Source: Rhodocyclaceae bacterium
GTDB taxonomy: Bacteria > Pseudomonadota > Gammaproteobacteria > Burkholderiales > Rhodocyclaceae
Length of the DNA stretch: 52,754 nucleotides
Reading direction: 5' to 3'
Assembly: GCA_020445665.1 (NCBI GenBank)
Contig: JAGRGD010000314.1
Span: 1-52,754 of the forward strand
Of this stretch, positions 34,953-43,894 are shown one piece after another. Position numbers and translations under genes: made by a program. The stretch's first letter is position 1; the number at the start of each line of letters is the position of its first letter. Below the pieces are notes generated by a model. The model saw only the letters and a list, made by a program, of their open reading frames with translations, ran no database searches and was not told the origin of the DNA.

Positions 34953-35888
34953 TTACTTGATGTGGCAGGTCAGGCAGAGCTGGCTGCCATCGTTGGCGAT
35001 CCGGAGGAAGGTCGGGTTGAAGTCACTGCCCGCCCCGGCGCTCTCGACGCCATGGGGATCATGGCACGACGCGCACTCGACCTCGGGACCGTCGCCGGTC
35101 TCATAGAAACGCACCTCGCCCTTGTCCATGCGCGAGTTGCCGTTGGCGTCCATGAACGCGTCGCCACGGGTGTTGGTGACGATGTTGGTCGTGTTGAAGT
35201 CGGTGGGATTGCCCAGCGGGAAAGTCACACCAACCGGGTGGTCGTTTCGAAGGTCCGTACCGATCTGGAAAAGCGTGAAGTTGTCGGCAGCCGCAAACAG
35301 GGTTGCGCCCAGCCCGTCAGGCGTGTGGCAGGCAATACAGCCGGACTCGTTCAGCGCGGCATGGTTCCCCGTTGTCACCCCGCTTGCGTTTGTCCAATCG
35401 TTCAGGTGATTAACTTCAATCACCTGGTTCTCTGCGCTCTTGTCGTAGCCTCCAGAGCCCGGCATGTTGATGATCGAGTCGATTGCGGTCACACCGTCAT
35501 GACAGGACAGGCAGGTCAGAGAGTTCACGCCAGGCTGGGTGAAGGTCTGGGTCAGCGTGCTGGTCCCCAGCTCGTCGTAGGTCTGGTAGGTCTGATCCAG
35601 CTGCGTCCGGTTCCACAGCGGCGCGCTCGTGCGGGTGTTGGCACCGTGCGGCGTGTGGCAATACACACAGACCTCGCCGTAGTTGTTCCGGGAGGGATCC
35701 ATCTGGGCCGAGGTGCCGGGGCGAGGATCCTCAATCGCCAGTTGCGTCAGGTTGTGCCGCGTGTTTGCGATCGATCCGCGTTCGGTGAACACGGTCGGAA
35801 CGTCGTCATCTCCTGCCATCGCCGATGACACCGCCATCAAGGCCGGCACCAACACGACTACCCCCTTCAGGCTTCTCACGGTTCTCAT
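34953..35888 (-). CDS. Pentaheme c-type cytochrome with EF-hand loop
   Basis: This 311-residue secreted protein has a signal peptide (about 1-25, cleavage after AMA) and five CxxCH haem sites at residues 74-78, 126-130, 184-188, 272-276 and 305-309. Extra His residues between them can serve as second axial ligands. Spacing and the HTPHG/HDPHG turns resemble the doubled-CxxCH multihaem family. Residues 247-258 (DANGNSRMDKGE) fit a calcium-binding EF-hand loop. It should act in periplasmic or extracellular electron transfer. An NHL-propeller lipoprotein gene lies just upstream in the same direction, a pairing also seen beside some extracellular multihaem cytochromes. Confidence 0.9.
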   Translation of the reverse strand: MRTVRSLKGVVVLVPALMAVSSAMAGDDDVPTVFTERGSIANTRHNLTQLAIEDPRPGTSAQMDPSRNNYGEVCVYCHTPHGANTRTSAPLWNRTQLDQTYQTYDELGTSTLTQTFTQPGVNSLTCLSCHDGVTAIDSIINMPGSGGYDKSAENQVIEVNHLNDWTNASGVTTGNHAALNESGCIACHTPDGLGATLFAAADNFTLFQIGTDLRNDHPVGVTFPLGNPTDFNTTNIVTNTRGDAFMDANGNSRMDKGEVRFYETGDGPEVECASCHDPHGVESAGAGSDFNPTFLRIANDGSQLCLTCHIK

Positions 35889-35890
35889 TC

Positions 35891-35977
35891 TTATAACGCT
35901 CCGGCTGTACTGCGTCGATAGATGGTGAAGAGCATCAGCATTATGCTCACTGCAAGCGGAAGCAATTTAGGTGCCAT
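35891..35977 (-). CDS. Possible 28-residue membrane peptide
   Basis: An ATG inside the end of the NHL gene opens a 28-codon frame that fills the gap up to the cytochrome gene. The product (MAPKLLPLAVSIMLMLF then TIYRR) would be one membrane helix followed by positive charges. There is no clear Shine-Dalgarno, and I know no homolog, so it may be chance. Confidence 0.2.
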   Translation of the reverse strand: MAPKLLPLAVSIMLMLFTIYRRSTAGAL

Positions 35978-37106
35978 TCGATCTAGCGACCAGTGCCTGC
36001 CCTTCCTCATCCGACAGGCGGCGGTAGACCTCAACTTTGCGGAAGAACAGATCCGTGACGAATACATGACCCAGTTCGTCGGCACCCATCCGGCCGAGCA
36101 GCGCGTATTCGCCGGGACCTCCCCGCAACTTCATCCCCCCGATCGCCATCAGCAACTCGCCTTCCTGATTGAAGACCTGAAAATTGTTGAATTTTGCGTC
36201 TGAGACGTAGAGCAGGCCCGTCTCGTCAATCGCGAGCCCTCGCGGGCGGGAAAAATTGCCTGGCCCAGTGCCTGCGCTCCCGAATTCGCGAATGAATTCT
36301 CCATTCTGGTCAAACAACTGAACCCGGAAGTTGCCGGCATCCAGCACCGCGAGCGTCCCGTCGGTGTGCACACAAGCAGCCAGCGGAATGTCGAACTGCC
36401 CCGGCTCCCGGCCCCGGGAGCCGAGGATACTGAGCCTTGTGCCGTCGGCACCATAGACGAGAATTTTGTGGTCATCTCCTCGCAGGCTGCCACGATCGAC
36501 CACATAGACTTGGGTGCCCTCCTTGTTGACCGCCACGTCAACCGGCTTGACGACGTCATCCTCGAGTTTGAAGGTCTTCAGGTGGAGGCCGAGGCTGTCG
36601 AACACAAGCACGCTCTTGAGGAGGGTATCCAGCACGTACACCAGCCCGCCACCATCGATCGCAAGAGACTGGGGCCGTTGCACCGAGTTGGGCTCCCGGC
36701 GGCCGAAGGTAAAGATCCGCCGACGCGGTATGTCAAAAACGACAATCGCATTCTGGAGTGTATCCGCCACATACACCCGGCCAGCACGTGATGCGACGGC
36801 CGACGGCGTGTGATAGGCCTTGCCTTTCAGCTCGTCGACGCCGGTCAGCCTTTGCTTCAGGCGTTGTTCCTCGGTCGGCACCCGGATGTCGGAGATGCCC
36901 TGCAGCATTGTCACGAACTCGAACCGGGGCTGGGTCGGCGGCTTTGGCCAGAGCGTCTGAGGTGGCTCGTCTTCGTCACCGACGTCGGATGGCCCCGTGG
37001 CGCAGCCAGCCACCAGGAGAAGGCAGGCGATCCAGACCACGCGCCATATCGCCGAACCGCAGCAGCGCCCGAAGGCGTGAGATCTGAAATGCTTGAATGA
37101 GGTCAC
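35967..37106 (-). CDS. NHL-repeat six-bladed propeller lipoprotein
   Basis: This 379-residue protein has a lipobox (LLVAGC, lipidated Cys35) after an N-terminal hydrophobic stretch and then NHL-type repeats from about residue 95. The repeats show recurring patterns such as P-x-[AS]-[VL]-A, G-x-[VL]-YV-[AVS]-D and ILVYGADG/QLFDQNGEFI. It is most likely an outer-membrane or periplasmic beta-propeller. Its function is unknown; the adjacent pentaheme cytochrome suggests a structural or assembly role in electron transfer (inference). The frame opens at a GTG (37106) without a clear ribosome site; a GTG at 37040 is an alternative, so the exact start is uncertain. Confidence 0.85.
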   Translation of the reverse strand: MTSFKHFRSHAFGRCCGSAIWRVVWIACLLLVAGCATGPSDVGDEDEPPQTLWPKPPTQPRFEFVTMLQGISDIRVPTEEQRLKQRLTGVDELKGKAYHTPSAVASRAGRVYVADTLQNAIVVFDIPRRRIFTFGRREPNSVQRPQSLAIDGGGLVYVLDTLLKSVLVFDSLGLHLKTFKLEDDVVKPVDVAVNKEGTQVYVVDRGSLRGDDHKILVYGADGTRLSILGSRGREPGQFDIPLAACVHTDGTLAVLDAGNFRVQLFDQNGEFIREFGSAGTGPGNFSRPRGLAIDETGLLYVSDAKFNNFQVFNQEGELLMAIGGMKLRGGPGEYALLGRMGADELGHVFVTDLFFRKVEVYRRLSDEEGQALVARSNGT

Positions 37107-37302
37107 TTTGAGGGAGAGGGTCGGAAAGGAAAGTTGGTGATGACGCGGTAGCGATCAAACGGCGGCACAGCGCGGCAGATGCGCCCCGACAGCCCGGCTA
37201 GCGATTTGCGTGCCCGCGCCCAAGTTTTCAACCAGCGACCCGATGCGCTGGGGCATAATCGGGGGTTTCGCCCAGCCGAGCCGCCGCATCGCATCCGAAT
37301 CC

Positions 37303-37722
37303 ATGTCCGAGCCCAAATCCCCATCGCCCGCCAAGGACGCAGCGCGCCAGCTGCTGAAGCAATTGCAGGAACGCTTTCCGGTTCTCAAGGACGCCAGGCC
37401 GATGGCCATCGGCATCGACGCCGAGATCCTCACCGCGCTGCCGGAAATCGAGAAGAAGACGCTCCGCACTGCATTACGGATGCATACCGGCACCACACGC
37501 TACCTGAAATCGATGGCCCGTGGGGAAAAGCGCTTCAACCTCGCCGGCGAGCCGGTGGCGGACATCGCCGAGGAGCATCGCGCGCGCGCCAAAGCCATGC
37601 TCAAGGAGCGCAACAAGCGTCGCGAAGACGAAGAGAAGGCCCGCCGCGAACAGGAAGCCGAGCAGCGCCGCAACGAGAAGCTCGAGCAACTGGCGGCGCG
37701 CTTTTCGCGCGACAACAAGTAG
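37303..37722 (+). CDS. proQ: Minimal ProQ/FinO-domain RNA chaperone
   Basis: ProQ proteins bind structured RNAs and 3' ends. The 139-residue protein is mainly the FinO domain (about 10-105: ARQLLKQLQERFPVLKDARPMAIGI, ALRMHTGTTRYLKSMARGEKRFNLAGEP) plus a highly charged C-terminal helix (KERNKRREDEEKARREQEAEQR). It lacks the C-terminal Tudor-like domain of E. coli ProQ and so is like the short neisserial form. I start at the ATG at 37303 (MSEPKSPSP); an upstream in-frame ATG would add a stretch without family match. Confidence 0.9.
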   Translation: MSEPKSPSPAKDAARQLLKQLQERFPVLKDARPMAIGIDAEILTALPEIEKKTLRTALRMHTGTTRYLKSMARGEKRFNLAGEPVADIAEEHRARAKAMLKERNKRREDEEKARREQEAEQRRNEKLEQLAARFSRDNK

Positions 37723-37752
37723 TCGAACCGGGGCGCGGCGAGCGCCCCGCGC

Positions 37753-40700
37753 TCAGCCCAGCCAGCGCCGGCCGTTGCGGAACATCCGCTGCCAGGGCGA
37801 ATCTTCCCCCAGCCAGTCCGGCGCCCAGCTCATCTGGACCGTGCGCGACGTGCGTTCCGGATGCGGCATCATGATCGTGAAACGTCCGTCCGGTGTCGTG
37901 AAGCCGGTCAGACCATCGGGCGAGCCGTTCGGGTTGAGCGGATAGCGGTTCGCCACCTCGCCCCGGTTGTCCACATAGCGCAGGGCCGCGAGGGCGGCCT
38001 GGGCCTGGGCATCGCTCGCGAATTGTGCCCGACCTTCTCCGTGGGACACGACGATCGGCATCCGGCTGCCCGCCATGTCTGCCATCAGGATCGACGGGCT
38101 CTCCATCACCTCCACCATCACGAAGCGCGCCTCGAACTGCTCGCTGCGATTGCGGTGGAAGCGGGGCCAGTTGTCGGCACCGGGGATGATCGGTGCGAGG
38201 TGCGCCATCATCTGGCAGCCATTGCAGACCCCCAGCGCGAAGGTGTCGGGACGGTCGAAAAAGGCCTGGAACTGGTCGCGCAGCGCCGGATTGAACAGGA
38301 TCGACTTGGCCCAGCCCTGACCCGCGCCGAGTACGTCTCCGTAAGAGAAGCCACCGCAGGCCGCCAGGGCCTTGAAGGCGTCCAGGCGGAAGCGTCCGCT
38401 CTGGAGATCCGACATGTGCACGTCGAAGGGCGCAAAGCCCGCTCGGGCGAAGGCGGCCGCCATCTCGGCGTGGGAGTTCACTCCCTGCTCACGCAGGATG
38501 GCAATCGACGGCCGAGCGCCGGTTGCGATCATCGGCGCCACAATATCTTCTGCCGCATCGAAGCTCAGCGCGACACCGAGCCCCGGATCGGCCGCGTCCG
38601 CGAGATCCTCGAAGGCTTCGTCGACGCTCGCGGCGTCGTCGCGCAGGCGGGCGATCCGGTAGCTGGTCTCCGACCAGGCCTGCAGCAGTTCGGCGCGGGG
38701 TGCGGCGAAAAGCAGCTTGGCGTTCCGCCACAGGCGGATCTCGTCCTTGTCGTTGGGCTCGCCCAGGAAATGGTAGGTCAGGCCGGCCTCGCGCAAGGGC
38801 GCGGTCACCCGTGCCCGGTCCGACCTGCGGATCTGGATGACCGCGCCGAGTTCCTCGGAGAACAGGGCGCCGAAGATGCAGTCGTTGAAGCGGCCCTTGA
38901 GGGTGTCGGGCTTCTTCTCGAGGCCATCGACATCGTTCATGTACTCGTCGTAGCAGACCGTGTCGAGCATGATCGACAGCCCGCAGCGCCCCGCGAAGGC
39001 CATCTCGCACAGGGTCGCGAAGAGGCCGCCGTCGCCCTTGTCGTGGTAGGCCAGCAGCAACTCCTCGGTGCGCAGGTGCTGGATCATCCGGAAGAAGGCC
39101 ACGAGTTGCTCGGCTGACACGTCGGGCGCGTGTTCGCCGGCCGACTGGTAGGCCTGGGCCAAAGCCGAGCCACCGAAGCGCTGACGCCCCTGCCCGAGGT
39201 CGATCAGCAACAGCTCGGTCGGCTCGCCATCGGGGAAGCGCAGCTGCGGCGTCAGCGTGCGGCGCACGTCGCCGACCGGCGCGAAGGCGGTCACGATCAG
39301 CGACAGCGGCGAGACCACCTGCCGCGCCTCGCCGCCCTCTTCCCAGGCGGTCTTCATCGACAGGGAATCCTTGCCGACCGGGATCGACAGGCCCGCCGCC
39401 TGGCAGAACGCAGACACCGCCTCAACGGTTTCGAACAGCCTGGCGTCTTCGCCCCGATGCCCGGCAGCTGCCATCCAGTTGGCCGACAGCTTTACCTGGC
39501 CCAGGTCGCCGATGTCGGCAGCGGCGATGTTGGTAATCGCCTCGCCGACCGCCATCCGGCCCGAGGCCGCCGCATCGACGCAGGCCAGCGCGGTGCGCTC
39601 ACCCATCGCGAAGGCTTCGCCCCGGTAGCCGTGGAAACTCATCGTCGTGACAGCCACGTCGGCCACCGGGACCTGCCAGGGGCCGATCATCTGGTCGCGC
39701 GCCGTGACACCGCCCACCGAGCGGTCGCCAATCGTGATCAGGAAGCTCTTGGAGGCCACCGCCGGCACCCGCAGGACACGACGGCAAGCCTCGTCGAGTT
39801 CGATGTCGGTCACATCGAAGGGCGGCAGGTGGGTGGCCCGGCGAGAGACGTTGCGGGTCATCTTCGGCGGCTTGCCGAGGAGCACCTGCATCTCCATGTC
39901 GACCGGCAGATTGTCGAAGTGGCTGTCGACCACGCTGAGGTGGCCGTCGTCCGTTGCCGAGCCAACCACCGCATAGGGGCAGCGCTCGCGGGCGCAGATC
40001 CGGTCGAACGCGTCGAGGCTCGACGGCGCGATCGCGAGCACGTAGCGCTCCTGCGACTCGTTGCACCAGATCTCGCGCGGGCTCATCCCCGGCTCCTCGA
40101 TATGGATCTTGCGCAGCTCGAAGCGGGCTCCCAGCTGGGCCGAGTCCGCCAGCTCGGGCATGGCGTTGGAGAGCCCGCCAGCGCCCACGTCGTGGATCGA
40201 CAGGATCGGGTTGTCATCACCCCGCTGCCAGCACGCGTCAATCACCTCCTGACAGCGACGCTGGATCTCCGGGTTGCCCCGCTGCACCGACGCAAAATCC
40301 AGATCGGCGGTGTTGGTGCCCGTCGTCATCGACGACGCCGCGCCGCCACCCAGGCCGATCAGCATGCCCGGCCCCCCCAGCTGGATCAGCAGCGTGCCTG
40401 GCGCGAAGGCTTCCTTGAAGCTCTGCCGGGCCTGGATGCTGCCGAGGCCGCCTGCGATCATGATCGGCTTGTGGTAACCGCGCACCTCGCCCATCACTTC
40501 CTGCTCGAAGCTGCGGAAGTAGCCGGCCAGGTTCGGCCGGCCGAACTCGTTGTTGAACGCGGCGGCGCCGATCGGCCCCTCGATCATGATGTCGAGCGGC
40601 GAGGCGATCCGCTCGGGCCGGCCGTAGGGCACCTCCCAGGGCTGCTCGAAGCCGGGAATGCGCAGGTTCGAGACCGAGAAGCCGGCGAGACCGGCCTTGG

Positions 40701-41685
40701 GCTTCGAGCCGCGGCCGGTGGCCCCCTCGTCGCGGATCTCGCCGCCGGAGCCGGTGGCGGCCCCCGGGAAGGGCGAGATCGCCGTCGGATGGTTGTGGGT
40801 CTCGACCTTGGCCAGGATGTGGGTCTCCTCCTGGCGGAAACGCCACTCACCACTGGCATCCGGGTAGAACCGGTCGATGGTGGCACCCTCGATCACCGAG
40901 GCGTTGTCCGAGTAGGCCACGACGGTGCCCTGCGGGTGTGCCTTGTGGGTGTCGCGGATCATGCCGAACAGTGTGCGGGACTCGGGCCGGGCATCGATGA
41001 CCCAGTCGGCATTGAAGATCTTGTGCCGGCAGTGCTCCGAGTTCGCCTGGGCAAACATCATCAGTTCCACGTCGGTCGGGTTGCGGCCGACGCGGGTGAA
41101 GTTGTCCGCCAGATAGTCGATCTCGTCGTCCGACAGGGCCAGACCCAGCTCACCGTTGGCGGCCTCGAGTGCCGGTTTGCCACCGCCGAGCACATCGACG
41201 GTGGTCAGGGGCTGCGGTGCATAGTGGTGGAACAGCGCCTCGGCGCCCGCCAGGGTGTCGAGTACGGAGTCGGTCATCCGGTCGTGCAGCAAAGGCAGAA
41301 CCGCAGCGCGACGCTCCGCATCGAGCTTTCCGCGAACCTCCAGTCGGTAGGCGATGCCGCGCTCGATCCGCACGACGCCGGCAAACCCGCACTGATGGGC
41401 GATATCGGTCGCCTTCGACGACCACGGCGAGATCGTGCCGAGCCGGGGCGTCACCAGCAGCAGCGTCGCCTGCTCGGGCAGTGCCGCCGCCGGGCGCGCA
41501 TCAAGCAGTTCTTCCAGACGGGCCAGGGACTCCCCGACGAGGGAATCACTGGTCTCGACGAAGTAGGTGTACTCGGCATGCAAGGCGTTCAGTTTCGGAA
41601 CGACTCGCGCAACGGCGGCCTGAAGGCGCTCGAGCCGGCTGGCCGAGTGGGCGGCGGCGCCGCGCAGCGTGAGGATCTGGGACAT
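37753..41685 (-). CDS. purL: Phosphoribosylformylglycinamidine synthase
   Basis: PurL makes FGAM from FGAR, glutamine and ATP in purine synthesis. The 1310-residue protein is the large single-chain proteobacterial form. It has an N-terminal PurS-like part, a linker with [27 protein letters not shown], two AIRS-like ATP-binding halves ([24 protein letters not shown], then the LLIQLGGPG stretch), and a C-terminal glutaminase. The glutaminase triad is Cys1154 (GVCNGCQMM), His1275 and Glu1277 (MPHPERT). The ATG at 41685 (MSQILTLRG) is the family start. A frame open further upstream is not coding. Confidence 0.98.
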   Translation of the reverse strand: MSQILTLRGAAAHSASRLERLQAAVARVVPKLNALHAEYTYFVETSDSLVGESLARLEELLDARPAAALPEQATLLLVTPRLGTISPWSSKATDIAHQCGFAGVVRIERGIAYRLEVRGKLDAERRAAVLPLLHDRMTDSVLDTLAGAEALFHHYAPQPLTTVDVLGGGKPALEAANGELGLALSDDEIDYLADNFTRVGRNPTDVELMMFAQANSEHCRHKIFNADWVIDARPESRTLFGMIRDTHKAHPQGTVVAYSDNASVIEGATIDRFYPDASGEWRFRQEETHILAKVETHNHPTAISPFPGAATGSGGEIRDEGATGRGSKPKAGLAGFSVSNLRIPGFEQPWEVPYGRPERIASPLDIMIEGPIGAAAFNNEFGRPNLAGYFRSFEQEVMGEVRGYHKPIMIAGGLGSIQARQSFKEAFAPGTLLIQLGGPGMLIGLGGGAASSMTTGTNTADLDFASVQRGNPEIQRRCQEVIDACWQRGDDNPILSIHDVGAGGLSNAMPELADSAQLGARFELRKIHIEEPGMSPREIWCNESQERYVLAIAPSSLDAFDRICARERCPYAVVGSATDDGHLSVVDSHFDNLPVDMEMQVLLGKPPKMTRNVSRRATHLPPFDVTDIELDEACRRVLRVPAVASKSFLITIGDRSVGGVTARDQMIGPWQVPVADVAVTTMSFHGYRGEAFAMGERTALACVDAAASGRMAVGEAITNIAAADIGDLGQVKLSANWMAAAGHRGEDARLFETVEAVSAFCQAAGLSIPVGKDSLSMKTAWEEGGEARQVVSPLSLIVTAFAPVGDVRRTLTPQLRFPDGEPTELLLIDLGQGRQRFGGSALAQAYQSAGEHAPDVSAEQLVAFFRMIQHLRTEELLLAYHDKGDGGLFATLCEMAFAGRCGLSIMLDTVCYDEYMNDVDGLEKKPDTLKGRFNDCIFGALFSEELGAVIQIRRSDRARVTAPLREAGLTYHFLGEPNDKDEIRLWRNAKLLFAAPRAELLQAWSETSYRIARLRDDAASVDEAFEDLADAADPGLGVALSFDAAEDIVAPMIATGARPSIAILREQGVNSHAEMAAAFARAGFAPFDVHMSDLQSGRFRLDAFKALAACGGFSYGDVLGAGQGWAKSILFNPALRDQFQAFFDRPDTFALGVCNGCQMMAHLAPIIPGADNWPRFHRNRSEQFEARFVMVEVMESPSILMADMAGSRMPIVVSHGEGRAQFASDAQAQAALAALRYVDNRGEVANRYPLNPNGSPDGLTGFTTPDGRFTIMMPHPERTSRTVQMSWAPDWLGEDSPWQRMFRNGRRWLG

Positions 41686-41751
41686 GACTTGGACGCGTGG
41701 TTGGCGGCTCGCATCTGGGCGGGCGAGAGCCGGCAGAAATGGGAAGGCGCG

Positions 41752-41757
41752 ATTATA
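41752..41757 (-). promoter_or_regulatory. -10 element of purL
   Basis: A perfect TATAAT lies 67 bases before the purL ATG on the minus strand; the -35 (TCGGTG region) is weak. No PurR-like operator was recognised. Confidence 0.5.
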
Positions 41758-41816
41758 ACCGAGCGTCCGGACCCACCGACGCCCGCAGAAGGGCGCCAGC
41801 CCCGGCCGGGATGCGC

Positions 41817-41843
41817 TTGGCCACGGTGGGGATGGGCTAGAAT
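41817..41843 (+). promoter_or_regulatory. Candidate promoter of the glycosyltransferase operon
   Basis: TTGGCC (41817-41822), a 15-base spacer and TAGAAT (41838-41843) lie about 85 bases before the first ATG. The spacer is shorter than the preferred 17. Confidence 0.4.
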
Positions 41844-41927
41844 GTAGGGTTTTGTTTTTCCGTATCAATTCACCTTGACTCCCCACCGCCGCCCACCCCC
41901 TGCCGAGCACCGGCCAGGCCCCGCCCG

Positions 41928-42842
41928 ATGAAGCGGGCCCTGGCAATCCTGGTCAGCGTGGCGCTGCTGGCCTGGCTGGTGTCCGACGGACGCTGGCGCG
42001 ACCTGCTCGGCACCCTCGACCAGCTCACCCCCGGGCTCGTCCTCGTGGCGCTGGCCGGCTTCGCCTGCAGTTATAGCCTGCGTGCGCTGCGGGTGTGGGA
42101 TGAGTTCCGGGGGGATGCCCACGGCCGCTTCCCCGCCTGCCTGCGGATCGTCCTGGTGCACAACGCGATGGTGAACGTGGTGCCGTTTCGCGGGGGAGAA
42201 GCCGCCTTCCCCTTGCTGTTGCGGCAGACCTTCGGCACCCCGCTGCCGCGGGCGGTCGCGTCCCTTTTCTGGTTCCGGCTTCAGGATGCCCTGGCCGTCT
42301 TCGTGATCGCCGCCTGCGCCTGGCCCGGCCTGCCGCTCTGGCTGCGGGCCCTGGCGCTGGCGGGCCTCGGCGGCATCGCGTTCTGGCTGCCCCGCTGGGC
42401 GCGCGCGCCCCACGACTGGCATGAGGGCAGCCCCTTCGCCGCCAAGGCCGCCAGGCTGCGCGATACTTTCGCCGAGACCACGCGACACGCCCGGCTGGGT
42501 TGGCTCTGGACGATCGCCAACTGGAGCGTCAAGCTGCTGACCCAGGCCTGGTTGCTCGCGCAGCTATTGCCGGCCTCAATGCCCGTCGGCGCCGCCGGTG
42601 CCCTCGGCGCGGAACTCTCGGCGATCCTCCCGATCCAGGGGGTGGCCGGCTTCGGCACCTACGAGGCCGGCGCCGCCGCGGCGATGCTGCCCTCCGCGAT
42701 ACCGATCGAACAGGGACTGCGCGCCGCCTTCGCGCTGCACATCTTCGTCATCGCCAGCGCCGTGCTGGCCGGTGCGATCGCCTGGCTGTTCCACGGCCCC
42801 AGCCCCTCCAACCGACCCGACTCCCGACCGAGCTCCCGATGA
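41928..42842 (+). CDS. Lysylphosphatidylglycerol synthase TM-region family (YbhN-like) membrane protein
   Basis: This 304-residue protein is an integral membrane protein with about seven or eight helices and the family marks [34 protein letters not shown] and the [15 protein letters not shown] loop near residue 245. The family resembles the flippase part of MprF and includes uncharacterised YbhN. The specific substrate is unknown, but the operon with a polyprenyl-phosphate glycosyltransferase and two GT-C enzymes points to moving or modifying a lipid carrier (inference). Its stop overlaps the next start (ATGA). Confidence 0.85.
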   Translation: MKRALAILVSVALLAWLVSDGRWRDLLGTLDQLTPGLVLVALAGFACSYSLRALRVWDEFRGDAHGRFPACLRIVLVHNAMVNVVPFRGGEAAFPLLLRQTFGTPLPRAVASLFWFRLQDALAVFVIAACAWPGLPLWLRALALAGLGGIAFWLPRWARAPHDWHEGSPFAAKAARLRDTFAETTRHARLGWLWTIANWSVKLLTQAWLLAQLLPASMPVGAAGALGAELSAILPIQGVAGFGTYEAGAAAAMLPSAIPIEQGLRAAFALHIFVIASAVLAGAIAWLFHGPSPSNRPDSRPSSR

Positions 42843-43894
42843 CCGACAGCATGACCACCGCCACACCGCTCCCGCCCGCCCGGCCGGACATTCCCGACGA
42901 TCTCCCCGAGCACCGGCTCTCCCTGGTGGTGCCGATGTTCAACGAGGCCCAGAACGTCGCGCCCCTGCTGGAGCGGGTCCATCAGTCCCTCGAGGGTTAC
43001 CCGTACCCGTGGGAGATCGTGCTTGTGGACGACGGCAGCTCGGACGCCACGCCGGCCGAGCTTCGTCGCTGTGCCAAGGCCGCCGGTCCCCACGTCCGGG
43101 TCGTCGAGTTGCTGCGCAACTTCAAGCAGACCGCCGCCATGCAGGCCGGCATCGACGCGGCTCGGGGCGACGTGATCGTCACCATGGATGGTGACCTCCA
43201 GAACGACCCGGTTGATATTCCGCGCATGGTCGGCCGCCTGCTGCGAGAGGACCTCGACCTGGTCGCCGGCTGGCGCAAGAACCGTCAGGACGGGCTGCTC
43301 CTGCGCAAGGTGCCCTCGCGCATCGCCAACCGCCTGATCGCCCGCATGACCGGGGTACATCTCAAGGACTACGGCTGCAGCCTCAAGGTATTCCGCGGCT
43401 CGGCGATCAAGAACGTCAAGCTCTACGGCGAAATGCACCGATTCATCCCGGCCTGGCTGGCGACGGTCACCACACCCCAGCGCATCGCCCAGGAGGTGGT
43501 GAACCACCACGCGCGCGTCTTCGGCGAGTCCAAGTACGGCATCTCGCGTACCTTCCGGGTGGTCCTGGATCTGCTCTTCGTCTACTTCTTCATGCGCTAC
43601 CGCACCCGCCCGGGCCACTTCTTCGGCGGCATTGGCATCGGGCTCGGCGCCGCGGGTTCGCTGATCCTCGCCTACCTGATGGGCCTCAAGCTCTTCCTGG
43701 GCGAGGACATCGGCACCCGCCCCTTGCTCTTCGGTGGCTTCTTCCTGGTGATCGCCGGCGTCCAGATGGTGACCTCCGGCGTGCTGGCCGAGTTGCTGAC
43801 CCGGGTCCTGTTCGAGTCGGGTGGTGCCCAGGCCTACCTCGTTCGCCCCACGCCTGCCCTGGCTGACGACGAAGGCTGGCAACACGGCACATGA
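42839..43894 (+). CDS. Family 2 glycosyltransferase, ArnC/DPM1-like
   Basis: This 351-residue enzyme probably attaches a sugar to a polyprenyl phosphate carrier. The GT-A domain has LSLVVPMFNEAQNV (28-40), DDGSSD at 64-69, and the metal-binding MDGDLQNDP (116-124). Two C-terminal membrane helices (about 255-285 and 295-325) follow, the form of ArnC, GtrB and related enzymes. I start at the ATG at 42839, which overlaps the upstream stop. It would supply the lipid-linked sugar donor for the two downstream GT-C enzymes. The sugar cannot be told from sequence. Confidence 0.92.
   Translation: MTDSMTTATPLPPARPDIPDDLPEHRLSLVVPMFNEAQNVAPLLERVHQSLEGYPYPWEIVLVDDGSSDATPAELRRCAKAAGPHVRVVELLRNFKQTAAMQAGIDAARGDVIVTMDGDLQNDPVDIPRMVGRLLREDLDLVAGWRKNRQDGLLLRKVPSRIANRLIARMTGVHLKDYGCSLKVFRGSAIKNVKLYGEMHRFIPAWLATVTTPQRIAQEVVNHHARVFGESKYGISRTFRVVLDLLFVYFFMRYRTRPGHFFGGIGIGLGAAGSLILAYLMGLKLFLGEDIGTRPLLFGGFFLVIAGVQMVTSGVLAELLTRVLFESGGAQAYLVRPTPALADDEGWQHGT

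Noticed and set aside
34666-35106. Plus-strand frame across the convergent spacer
   Set aside because: It runs through two hairpins and into the antisense of the cytochrome gene, with no motif.
36000-36850. Repeated protein pattern in the NHL lipoprotein as a possible DNA repeat array
   Set aside because: The repeats are propeller blades at the protein level with no DNA identity; not CRISPR or VNTR.
39130-41847. Open frame of 905 codons on the plus strand
   Set aside because: It lies opposite purL, whose protein is fully recognisable; the antisense frame is Arg/Ala/Gly-rich with no domain, as expected for high-GC mirror frames.
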